33,900 nucleotides of DNA from Chromera velia (lineage: Eukaryota; Sar; Chromeraceae). The notes beneath the pieces are model-generated. The model was not told the origin of the DNA and did not search any database. It was given only the letters and a program-made list of their open reading frames with translations. Of the stretch, positions 10,089 to 21,131 are shown one piece after another. Within the stretch, counting starts at the first letter, position 1. Each line of letters begins with the position of its first letter. The stretch covers positions 15,001 through 48,900 of the forward strand of contig JAHBMJ010000377.1 of NCBI GenBank assembly GCA_018398765.1, written 5' to 3'. The translations under genes and the position numbers were made by a program.

Positions 10089-10440
10089 AGACAGTCACTG
10101 TAAAGAATGTGAAGAGCAGACAGAGGCTGGACAAGAAAACCAAGCCAGAAATGAAAGTGTGGGGAAAGAAAGAGAAGTAGACGGAGAGGAAGACAAGGAT
10201 GGAGACAGAGATGGAAACAGAGATGAAGAGGCATACAGAGAGGAAGAAGCAGACAGAGAGGAAGGCATAGATGGAGATGGAGACGGCGATAGAGAGGAAA
10301 AAGCATACAGAAAGGAGGGCATTAACAGAAGTAGAGATGAAGAAGCAGAAAGGGAGGAAGGCATGGACCGGTATGGATGGAGACGAGAACGGGAACAGAG
10401 AGGAAGAAGCAGATAGGGAAGAGGAAGAGGAAGTTTTAAA
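10089..10440 (+). repeat. Imperfect purine-rich repeat encoding acidic/basic low complexity
   Basis: Repeated GAGGAAG, GATGGAGA and GAAGAAGCAGACAGAGAGGA words give open frames of Glu, Asp, Arg and Gly on this strand and Ser/Leu/Phe-rich frames on the other. I cannot find splice sites joining it in phase to the exons at 11117-12865, so I call it repeat. It could still be an upstream acidic exon of that gene. Confidence 0.6.
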
Positions 10441-11116
10441 GATTGAGTGGTGTAGGGGGAGGAGGGGAGATGACGGAAGGTCAGTCGTGCATGGGGAAGC
10501 AAGGATGAAAGGGAAACTTTTTTTACCTGCAGTCATTGATTCATTCATACACTTTCTTTGTTTCTTCCATGCGCCTCGCTGTTTTACATTTTTCATCTTA
10601 ATGTTGACCTGTTTGGCTGCTTAATTTCTTCTTCTAGTTTATCTATCCATCCATCCATCATCATTCAAGAGATGGTTGACAGAAGTGCCCATCATTATCA
10701 CCTCTCCTTGCATACAAGCAATCCGATTCAGTCTTAGAGATTCCTATGCATTAGCCTCTCTGCACTTTTTACTGGCTCATATTCTCTCTTGTTCTATCAG
10801 CACTCCATCACATGCATATATGCTGCCTTCTCTCCCTGCCTCCCTCCCTGTACATGCAGGAAACCGCGACATGATCCTCCTGGCAAACAGTCAAAGGTGG
10901 TCAGTCTTCAGCTATTTCCCTTCTGGATTTTTTTCTATAAAACAGCTTTCTTCATGTAGTGAGGCCTCGATCACTTTAAGGCACCCGAAGCTGGTCAGCT
11001 TTCATCTGTACACTAGATGCAAGTCCTGCTCTTGTATGTCCTTCATCTAGAAACGCACCTGTGCGGGAGACGTCCCATCCTTCAAGCAAGATACTCGTGC
11101 ATTGATTACCATAAGC
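10441..11116. other. Region without a supported gene
   Basis: Mixed DNA upstream of the Lys-rich gene model. It contains a possible small exon-like segment at 10860-10898 (after acceptor CATGCAG, reading NRDMILLANSQ), but its donor is weak and I could not join it in phase. Confidence 0.4.
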
Positions 11117-11874
11117 ATGGATGTCAGAGGTCAGAGCAACAGAGGGAAAGCTGCACAGGGTATCATTACATATATGCTCGTGCGCCTACTGCAGTACGTG
11201 TGTGTAGGGTGTGCCTCTAGAGGAAGAGGAGGATGAGGACGAAGAAGAGGACAAAGACCGTGCAGGTACGTTTTTTTCCTTCACTCGTACCTGCAGTGCA
11301 TGTTTGCGTGTAGGCAGGTATACATCGAGAGCGAATGGTCCTGCCTGTGTTGTGTATGAATGATCTATCTGGTTTGGTCTCGGGAGGGAATTCAGGATTG
11401 AACCATATAAATTAAATCGATGTGCTTTCTTTTTACATTTTTCTCATCTTGGCAGTCAGACAGGAAGCTAAACAATAAAAAATTACCGGAGAGGTCCATT
11501 TATTTGCACACCTTGTTGCCTTTAAAAACAATAAGTAGTTGTTTTAATGTGTCTCCCTTCTTAAAAGGTTACGCAGTGATCAAGCTAAAAGATAGATATG
11601 AGAGCATGGAGACATTACTCGATGTTGTTGAGGTTGAAAAAAAAACAAGTAACCCTGCTATTCGAAAAAGAATGAAGCGCTACTTGTACCTACCTGAGTG
11701 AGGGACTGCATGCATGTGTGCAGGGGACTTGGAGTCCGAGTTCCACCAGTCATTGTCCCGTGTAGGACTGACGAAGAGGAGGATCGAAAGGGAAGCGACA
11801 GTCAATACGGGTCAGTGAAATTTAAATATTTCTCTCTCTTTCGTTTCTTTCTCTTTCTCTTCTCTCTTTTTCAC

Positions 11875-11945
<71 letters not shown>

Positions 11946-12865
11946 TTCTCTTTTTGTGCCTCTTTCTGTTTTCTGTTCTGACTAAAAGAACAACAGAGAA
12001 TAAAGTACAGCAAAATCTTTTATGCATTTGCTCAGTGTGAATGCACAGCATCATTTGTAGATACAAACGAAAAGCTCAACGCATGCACGTGCCTAGGCAC
12101 GTACTTGATTGGCTGCAGGCCCCCCAGAGAGGGCGGGAGGCCAACTGGGAAATGGAACGGATCTTGTAAGAAAGGCAAAACTTTTTCCGGCAGGATCCCG
12201 CCATTTGGGAGCAGAACCCCCTTTGGCAACTCTGAAAGTTGAGGAAAACGCCGCTGGGCCCAATCTCGCTGAGTAATATAGGGAATGCATGGTGTGATCC
12301 ATGTATGATATGCTGAAATGGTCATCTATGCGTCAAGATATGCATTCATGAGTGTTGAAGCCAATAAGTGGCTTGTGGCAGTCCGTTATTGTCAAAACAT
12401 GGAAAAAAACACCTCATAATTTCTTTCCTTCTCTTACTTAATTTGTTATGTGGTCCGATGTGAATAGAATGAATCAGATGTAGCTCGATATTGGAAACAG
12501 TGAAAAGAATATGTGAAGTCTGTGTATCATAAATTGCTATTCTTATTCACTCTTTTGTGCATTGTCTCTGGCCTTTTATACAGGAGCCCCCAAAAGAGAC
12601 AGACAAACGGAGCTGGTCTCCCAAGAGGATGGGGGATATGGTGTCCAAAGAAGCCCTGGCAAAGTTCAAACCGGCATCCAACGCACCCCCACCCCTCAAA
12701 AAAAGAATGACAGACGAGTACGAGACGACGAGGAAGAAGACAGAGGAGAAAGAGCGCATGGAAAAGAAAAAGAAGTCCGAGAGGAAGAAGAAAAAGAAGT
12801 CCAAGAGGAGGGAGAAGGATAGTGTGGAAAGGAGGGGACACACAGGCAAGGGTGGGGAGTTTTAA
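11117..12865 (+). CDS. Small Lys/Glu-rich, probably nuclear protein (five-exon model)
   Basis: I do not recognise the family. The model joins 11117-11159, 11221-11265, 11724-11810, 12119-12165 and 12584-12865 (TAA). Phases match at every junction and total 504 nt, 167 residues. Seen in order: short N-terminus MDVRGQSNRGKAAQ; acidic run EEEEDEDEEED; DLESEFHQSLSRVGLTKRRI; linker PPERAGGQLGNGTDL; KRSWSPKRMGDMVSKEALAKF; APPPLKKRMTDEYETTRKK; then a Lys/Arg tail with several KKKK and KKSKRR clusters that would serve as nuclear or nucleolar signals. The first donor (GTATCA) is weak, so the start is uncertain; GTACGT, GTCAGT and GTAAGA are good. An AT-rich open frame at 11447-11697 lies in the second intron but is out of phase. 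Charge and layout suggest an RNA- or chromatin-associated role, which is inference only. Confidence 0.5.
11830..11945. repeat. (CT)n microsatellite in an intron
   Basis: A TTTCTC-rich lead passes into a long CT dinucleotide run just after the donor at 11811, inside the third intron of the Lys-rich gene model. Confidence 0.95.
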
Positions 12866-14438
12866 GAGATAATCCGCAAGTCATCAAGCACGAAGAGATC
12901 GAGAAGGAGAAAGTGAACGTCAATAATTACAAGAGAGTGAAGAGAGTCGCAAAAGGAAGAACTCAGACAGGCTTGTCGAATCTATTAAGGGCAGAACTCC
13001 CAGGTGAAAGAACCCTGTATGCCTTCAAGTATATCAAGTACTCTTCCTAGTATTCTTCCCGTCGATCGATTCTATTTAGGTGAGCCTATACCCAGCATGC
13101 TTCAATCCCTTGTTTCTCAGCAACTTGAAGCTTGTTTTGCTTCACTTCGGCTTCATAGGTGATATAGGCGGTCAAAAAGGATCATCTGTGAGCTTTCGTC
13201 CTAGGCTTTCGCCCCTTCTGATTCCTCTTGCGCCATGATTTGCTCCCTCTGATTGAATCACGTTCTTGCTCTTTAAGCGCCTTGCAGCATGCCAATTCAA
13301 GAGCTTGGCAGGGCGAAGATGCAAATTATAGCTCTTCTGAATCAGTAACAAAAGAATTTTAAGCGTCCCAAGAACAAGGTGACTATGGTAGGAAGAGTTA
13401 GTATAAAATGGTCTAAGCTACTTGAAAGGCACTCTCAGACATATCTATCACTTCCCATTCACGTTTTTTCACAAGAATATTTGCAGCCACTGCTGAAGCT
13501 TATCTCTCACTTCAAGAACCGTCTGGCATTTCTGGAAAGCCAGCTATCAAAGGTAAGGATTTCTTTGTCAATTTATGAAAATCTAGGGTTCCATTCAATC
13601 AAGTCCTGGCCAAAGAAATTGGAACAAAGAAGTTACGACGGACTGACTTTTTGACATACAAGCATCAGTTTTGGCTCTCTATATCAAATTAAGTCGAATT
13701 AAGTATATTTTGATAGAGTGTATGACATGCAATGACGTGACTATTGATGATGTGAAGCCCAAGAAGCAGTGAGGCGCCTTCTGATATCTTCTGATTCCGA
13801 GGCTGACTAAATTGTCAATGATTGATCCAGCATGTTGTCATATTTTTCTTTGCGTGTATATAAGTTAGTGTGAGTATACATACACAGTTGTATCACAACC
13901 ATCCTTTTTTTTCCATTCTTTGCATGTACTGCGCTTGTCTATGTATGAAGAGTCATGCTTCTGTCTTGCGTGCTTCTGTCTGATCGATTGGCAGTGCCGT
14001 CTTCATCCCTCTAGCGTACATCCATTCTAGTTGGACAAATTGTGGACGCTGCCTGTTTGGTTCGCCCTTGTTTTCTCTTCTCCTCTAAATATACCATGCT
14101 ATATTATACGACTCTTGAAAGATACTAGTTTTAAAAGTCTTCCTAGCTCTTACATGTCTGTGTTGTTTATCTTCTTGCAGATGTGACACTATGGTGACTA
14201 GCTGTACTGCTTGGCTGACTGGTTGGGGTAGGTTAGGGGTCTATGGACTGGAAGCGGTAATCGTTGCCAAAGTGAAGAGGTAGCTAGAAGAGGCTGCACG
14301 GCCTGGGGGTGAAGCAGTATAACTGTTTTAGACGGCACTCTGACATGTCTATCTTCGAGGGTTTTAGTCATCAACAAGCCTCGGGTTATCGTCAACTTTT
14401 TTTTTGTTTCTTTGTAAAAATGTAGATCGATTTCTAGA
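12866..14438. other. Gene-poor AT-rich region
   Basis: Downstream of the Lys-rich gene. It holds a dispersed-repeat copy at 13234-13330 and some short open frames (12823-13050 and 13379-13654, the latter with LKLISHFKNRLAFLESQLSK). These match nothing I know and have no clear splice partners. No supported gene. Confidence 0.5.
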
Positions 14439-14803
14439 CTAGGCTTCGCACTATAAAATTCTAATAAAAAAAATCAAGGACCTCATTTTTTTTTTTTTAA
14501 GAATTTTAAAATTTCAGAACAAAATCAATAGGAATACCCAATAAAAAACTAAAAAACTTTGAAAGATGAAACGAAGTAAAACGGGGTTTAGATTGAAGTG
14601 TATATACACATATTTTTAAAAGATCTATATTCTAGAAACATTTTAACACTGGTACATTCTTTTTTTTTTAATTGACAATCTCTGAAGACTGAAATCAACC
14701 GATTGAGGTACTTTTCAGTTTTGTAAAATTCAAAAAAAAAAAAAAGACTTCTATTTTTTTATTTTTTTTTTTTAATTTTTTAGTGCGAAGCCTAGTTTCT
14801 AAA
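14431..14803. mobile_element. 357-bp MITE-like element with 15-bp inverted ends and 8-bp target duplication
   Basis: The element (14439-14795) starts CTAGGCTTCGCACTA and ends with the exact inverted complement. It is flanked by TTTCTAGA on the left and TTTCTAAA on the right, an 8-bp direct repeat with one mismatch. The inside is A/T-run-rich with no coding capacity. Eight-base duplications are typical of hAT-superfamily DNA transposons, so I infer a non-autonomous hAT-like MITE. The similarity of the inner flanks (poly-A against poly-T) may extend the inverted repeat. Confidence 0.75.
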
Positions 14804-15020
14804 TCAAGATGCCGCAAGATGTATCGGCTTTATGCAACACCTTAGGCAACAATTTGCCGTACCTTGTAATAGTAAACTAAAAAAAAACAACTTAAAAAGT
14901 TGCACAGCGTGGCCTCAACTGTAGCAGCAGTATAAAAAAGATTGTTGTATTAATATTATTTAAAGAGCAAAACAATCCAAAAAGGAACCTTACTTTATGA
15001 AATGATTATAATAGTTAAAC
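14804..15020. other. Short AT-rich spacer between two transposon-like elements
   Basis: About 220 bp of AT-rich sequence between the two inverted-repeat elements, with no other feature seen. Confidence 0.6.
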
Positions 15021-17547
15021 AACTTCAATAAGGACGGGAAAAGGTGCGTAGGTGCAAGGTGCAAGGTGCTTTGGATGAATACACCTGAATTCAGGTGCAT
15101 TTCAGGTGCATTCATCAGGTACACTGTTTGTACTATAAAACCATAAATTAAAGAGCCGTCTCCTAGGGTTTCTAGCGATTAAAAGGCGCCTAATTCAATG
15201 CTTGAACACACTTTTTCATATAGTATAGCTGTACAATCTTTTACTGATTGATTGATTGATTGATTGATGCCAAACCCTAGGTGGAGTTAGAACTCCCGGG
15301 CGGCGTATACATGCATAGGTTTGTTCAATTATGCCAGCTGCAAGCTAAGTGGACGACAGTTATTCAAACTTAATCCAATCAATCATTTACTATAATATGA
15401 CGAGAAATCATAAAGAGAGAAGAGGGTTGAGAGCGCGAAAGCGATATGATGAACTTGCGAACCCCCAAATTAGAAAAGGAGGCAGATACAAAAGGTGAGT
15501 CACAACGAGTGAAGCGGTTTGATTAAATTAATGCCAACCACTGCAAAAAGCCTTGTTCGGCAGTCCATCGGGGGCAGACAGAGAGCCGATAAATAAAATC
15601 ATCTACACACCGGCAGCAGGCTTCATAGGTGCACAGCTTTCTATCAGAGCAACCAATAGGCAGCCCACCTTGCCCGCCTATCGGGTTGTATGTCAGCATG
15701 CGCAAAAAAGAAAAGATCAAGCCATCTGTAACCGACAGGGCAGAACGGGGTCGGAAGGGCAGAGACGGAAGGAACACTGGAGGACGACTTGCTGCACAGG
15801 AGGAAGACAAACATACGGCGGGAGGACGGGAAGTCGCGCTGCAGAGGGATGAGTCTAGCAAGGAGGGGAAAGTGAGAGGAAGATTGCCCATCATCCTCAG
15901 AAGCCTTCATGCAAGAAGACTATAAGAATTTGATTGAAAAACACATAAAAAGTTGATAAAAATATACAGCAAGTCTCGTTTTTTAATTATGAAAACGATC
16001 CTTTGAACTGGATTCAACTACACTGCAGCATTTCACTTCTTGCAAACATGTTTGCAAATGCATTCTCATGTCATTCATCAATAAATTAAAAAACAGCAAA
16101 AGCATTCCAACGATGGGGAATCTTCTCAATTTTGTGGAGAAGCCGGTGCTGTCCGAAGCATGAAAAACATCCCGCTGCCTAAGCAAAGAATAAAAGAGGT
16201 ACAGTCATGTTGCTAACTGAGTAGAGAGTGGAAGAGACGGAGATATGCTGTTGACTGAGTACTAGAGAATGAAAGAGGTGCGGTGACACCGTCATGCTGC
16301 TGATAGAGCAGAGAGTGAGATAGATGGAGCCACGCTGCGGCCTGAGCTAAGAATAAGAGAGGTGCAGTCATGCTGCTGTCTGAACTCAGAATAAAAGAGG
16401 TGTAGTCGTGCTGCTGCCAAAGAGATGCCGACATGCTGTTGCTTGAACAAAGAATGAAAGAGGTGCGGTCATGCTGCTAATAGAGCAGAGAGTGAGATAG
16501 ATGGAGCCACGCTGCGGCCTGAGCCAAGAATGAGAGAGGTGCAGTCATGCTGCTGCCTGGGCAGAGAGTGAAAGAGGTATAGTCCTGATACTGACTGAGC
16601 ACTGCCAGAGAGTGAGAGTGATGGAGTCATGCAGCTGACTGTGCAAAGAATGAAAGAGATACAGTCATGCTGCTGCCTCGGCAGAGACTGAAAGAAATGC
16701 AGACGTGCCACTTATGGGCAGAGAGTGAGACGGAGTGAGAGGGATGCAGTCCGGCTGCTCGTGAGTAGAGAATGAAAGAGATGTGGTCATACTGCTGTCT
16801 GAGCGGAGAATGAAAGAGGTGCAGTCATGTTGTTGTCTCAGCAAAGAATGGAAGAGGTGCAGTGACTGTCATATTACTGACTGAGCAGAGAGTGAGAGCG
16901 ATGGAATCATGCTGTTGCCTGAACAAAGAATGAAAGAGGCGCAGTCACGCTGCTGCCTCGGCAGAGAGTGAAAGAAAAGTAGAGGTGCCGCTCCTGGGCA
17001 GAGAGTGAGACATGCAGAGAGAGAGGGACTGCGTCATGCAGTCAGGCTGCTGGCTGAGCAGAGAATGAAAGAGATTCGGTCATGCTGCTGTCTGAGCAGA
17101 GAATAAAAGAGGTGTAATTATGCTGTTGACTCAGCAGAGAAAGAAAGAGGAACAGTCATATTATACTGGTCGACTGCAAGAGCTGGATGCACGGTTTTAA
17201 TTTGTGAGGATCTGCATGCATGCATGCATGCGCTTGCATGCGAGACTGGCGGCGCACAAGACCCAGCGCTATATAGAGGTGCGGCACGGGCGCCGCGCCA
17301 GTGAAAGGCCCCGTCAGCTGCTGCATCTTCACCTATATATAGACATTACTCATATATGGGGACGCGGCATACATGAAAAAACCCTCAATCATCATATAAA
17401 CATTCAACTCTTAAAACAATCTCTTTGCTCCACACAATGCACCTATCAGGTGCATCCAGGTGCATAGGTGTAAATCAGGTGCATCAGGTGCATTTTTCAA
17501 GAATGCACCTTTTTTGGAATGCACCTTTTCCCGTCCTTAAACTTCAA
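15021..17547. mobile_element. 2.5-kb non-autonomous hAT-like transposon
   Basis: The ends carry a perfect 19-bp inverted repeat, TAAGGACGGGAAAAGGTGC (15029-15047 and, inverted, 17521-17539). They are flanked by an exact 8-bp direct repeat AACTTCAA (15021-15028 and 17540-17547), as expected for a hAT-type insertion. Both subterminal zones are packed with CAGGTGCAT and AGGTGC words in both orientations (15041-15121 and 17440-17525), resembling transposase-binding repeats. The interior has no transposase-like frame: 15130-16180 is unique sequence with short frames, 16180-17170 a degenerate minisatellite, and 17200-17340 GCATGC-rich. It is therefore probably mobilised in trans by an autonomous relative elsewhere. 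Confidence 0.85.
16180..17170. repeat. Degenerate minisatellite of about 40-45 bp inside the transposon
   Basis: Roughly 23 units share the order GAGCAGAGAGTGAAAGAGGTGCAGTCATGCTGCTG with heavy substitution. A higher-order repeat is visible: the segment with AGATAGATGGAGCCACGCTG recurs 177 bp later (16322 and 16499), so multi-unit blocks have been duplicated. Open frames across it are repeat products. Confidence 0.85.
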
Positions 17548-18107
17548 CAGCATAAAAACTAACAAGTCAATTCAAGCTATGTATATCTGTGTATCAGTAC
17601 AAAACCTTATTAGTGGCTTGGGATTTCGCGTCGCTAAATTTAGGATTTAACCCTTAATCATCATTATCATCATCGGAGTCCAGAGTCAGTACTATAAAAA
17701 AAAAGCTTTGATTTGATAGCTTTGATCCTAGGATTGTGTTATTTACAATTGCTTCATAGCAGATGATGAATTGACATTGATACAAGTTTCATAAAATAGA
17801 ATTAAAATTTGTATTATGTGCATATAAATTTTATTGAAATCAATCGAAAGGTCATAGAAAACAATCAATTAATTAATTAATTGACGTACTATAAAAGGTA
17901 TAGAAATTTGAAAGATTTCAATACATTTTTTATGACATAATATCTGTTGATTTCAAGGCCGCCAGACATTTCTCATAAATTCTATGACCTAGTCTATGAC
18001 ATTTGTATCGGATTAATTTCTATAGCATTTTTATGACCTTTTGCGACTGCTACAAGCTGGTGATGAAGCATCCTCTCTGTCAACGGAGCACTGTGCAGTG
18101 ACTTTAT
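17548..18107. other. AT-rich spacer 3' of CLN3
   Basis: No gene seen. Several TACTATAAAA words (17690, 17887) and repeated TCATAGAAAA/TATGACCT words occur; possible weak inverted ends AAAGGTCATA (17851 and, inverted, 18031) are too short to call an element. Confidence 0.5.
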
Positions 18108-18862
18108 TCAAATGATCGGGCAGCCGAACTCGAGGTTGCCATCCACATTCCACTTTTTGTACACGCACGCTTGGACAAAGAGGCCTGTGAAATCGGCCAG
18201 CGTGACTCCGAGAGAATCTCCAACCCCCGCTGCCGTGAGGGCAAATTCTCTCTTTTCTCCCTCCTGGAAGTCGCTCGAGATCAGAGTGTACACCCCCACG
18301 TACACCCCCCCTCCGAACAGACCGGCCACGAAGGTTAAGGAAAGAAGCCACCAGTCGTATACCACGGGAGGGTGGGTCCATGCAGCCCAACAGAAGAAGA
18401 CCAGAAGCACGCACTGCGCAAGCGGCATGGGCCACTTCAGCTGCTGCCAGGCGCTCATCGGCAGGAACGCCCCAGAGGACCGGGACACAAGCACCCCGAC
18501 CTGCATGCATGCATGTGCGGAATTAAGGAAATTGGATGAATGAATCGCAGGATGCACATATGGACGTGCACTTCTTCCTTCAGTCTGTCGCCTGAATCCA
18601 CCACCTGACGCACTGAAGCGAGCACTACGCAATCGTCACGTGTTGGTCAACACTATTAGGGGCGGCCAGCCACTTATGTGCTGCAAAAAGGAGCAACTAC
18701 CAGTACACAAGGAAAGCGAGGCATGCAGAGAGGTAGACAGACAGGCAGATACTATAGCATTCACAACGGAAGGTAGAGACAAAGATGACTCAGCTGACAG
18801 GCCCGACAAGTAACCGAAGAAGCGGTACAGACAGACAGACAGACAGACAGACAATTAGACGA

Positions 18863-18894
<32 letters not shown>

Positions 18895-18938
18895 TTAGAC
18901 GAACAGAAAGACAGACAGACAGACAGACAATTAGACGA

Positions 18939-18970
<32 letters not shown>

Positions 18971-19984
18971 TTAGACGAACAGACATACATACATACATAC
19001 AGACAGACAGACAGACAATTAGACGAACAGACAGACAGGCAGGCAGACAGACAGACAGACAGGCAGACAGACAGGCAGACCTATGCATTGTCGGCTATGG
19101 ATACGCTCCAATGGAGTTGGCAAAAAACGACACACCAGCGCTATCTCACACTAGGCTTATGAGAAGATGTCTGCAACACCTAGGCGGGCGGGCGCGCTAG
19201 ATTGGTCAGAACAATCTGAGTGGACCGATCGACCGACGAACCTGATAGAGCCAGTTGGAGATGAAGTAGAACTTCTTTCTTGCCTCCTTGTTGTTCACCG
19301 AGGGAAATCCAATCGCAGCCCAGGTACCCGACTGCACGTCCGCATCCGCACAGGCAGACAGAAAAGAATCTTTGTGTCCTCCTTCACAGCTTTTTCTTCA
19401 CTGCTTTCATGGTTTTTGTCAACAATGCTCGTCTCATGTTTTCAATCTCACTATCTTAATTGTGCCTCTCGGCATGTCTTGCTCGTCCTCCCCCTCCCCC
19501 TCCCAGGGAGGCTGTCCATGCACCTGAATTAATTGTCAGATGAAGAACGCCGCATCGGAGTGTGTCGAGTCTGGCCGCAAGGAGAACGAACGGCGTAAAA
19601 GAGCCCAGTTTATTCTTTTAAAAACTCTAGAGTATGCCTCCACTTCTTGCACGATCATACAACTCATTGGGAGAGTTGCTTTCCGCTTTCTCCAACTGAA
19701 TTGTGAAACCTCTCTGAATGCCACACCCTCCCGATCGATCTGCCACCTTTTTCCATGCATTTTTCATCGGCCATCCCTTTATTCTCTTATCTGCTCTCTG
19801 TCTGCATGCATGTCCCATCCGGGTTATCTGCTCTCTGTCTGCATGCATGTCCCATCCACCCGGATTGTGTACTCTCTCTGTGTGTATGCATGTTTGTGTG
19901 TGTCCCATGCACCCGGATTGTGTACTCTCTCTGTGTGTATGCATGTTTGTGTGTGTCCCATGCACCTGCAATGCACCTGCATTG

Positions 19985-20020
<36 letters not shown>

Positions 20021-21099
20021 ATACAGTCTGTGTGTATGCATGTTTGTGTGTGTCCCACCCACCTGCATTGTGTACTCTGCAAAGTACACGAGGGCCAGAG
20101 GAACGATGTAGTGCCACAGGGAGAGGAAGAAACGGAACTTTTCTCCTCCGGAGGCGGGAGATCCGGAATCCGACTCCGACACTGTCGCAGTGACCGTCTC
20201 CCCTCTCTCTGCCGTCTCGCTCTGCAACGCCGTCATGGACGCGACGGAGGAGACCGGCCGGACGGCCGAAGCCTCTCCTGGAGGGTGGCAGGCGAAAGAC
20301 GAACGCTGGCGGACCTGCATCCACAACCATGCATGCGTTTATTTTCATACAGAATTCTTATACAAAATAAAAATAAAAGAATGAAAATACACGCAGACAG
20401 GCGAAAGACGAACGCTGGCGGACCTGCATCCACAACCATGCATGCGTTTTTTTTCATACAGAATTCTTATACAAAATAAAAATAAAAGAATGAAAATACA
20501 CGCAGACAGGCGAAAGAGGAACGCTGACGCACCTGCATCCACAACAATGCACGCGTTTATTTTCATACAGAATTCTTATACAAAATAAAAATAAAAGAAT
20601 GAAAATACACGCAGACAGGCGAAAGAGGAACGCTGACGCACCTGCATCCACAACAATGCATGCGTTTATTTTCATACAGAATTCTTATACAAAATAAAAA
20701 AATAAAAGAATGAAAATACACGCAGACAGGCGAAAGAGGAACGCTGACGCACCTGCAACCGCACACAAGCAGGCATACAACCGTTCAGTCTTTCTCCGCG
20801 TTAGTCAGAAAGTCATGGGAATAATCATGGAGTGCAGCTCAATCTAAAATGCCAGCCAGCTGACCATAGCTTGTCCCTGGGGTGTCTCTGAGTCTCTCCC
20901 CTCTGTCCCTTGGGGCGTTTGCTCTTCTCTGTCTCTGGGTACAGGGTGGAGGAGGCCGAAGAAGAAAGTGGCCAGCCAGCAGAGAGGGAACACGCAGGTG
21001 ATCAGCATCATCCAGGTCAGCCCCAAGTTCAGGGCCTCCATCAGGACGAAATTCCAGAGGAAACCGAAAGGACCTGCATGCAGGAAGAGGCAAAAAACG

Positions 21100-21131
<32 letters not shown>

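Noticed and set aside
10033-10596. 187-codon Ser/Phe/Leu frame on the minus strand
   Set aside because: Mirror of the purine-rich GAGGAAG repeat on the plus strand.
11447-11697. Exon-like AT-rich frame (LNNKKLPERSIYLHTLL...) in the Lys-rich gene
   Set aside because: It does not fit the phase between exons ending at 11265 and starting at 11724; left unassigned.
17847-18043. Possible transposon ends AAAGGTCATA
   Set aside because: Only about 10 bp of inverted similarity and no target duplication found.
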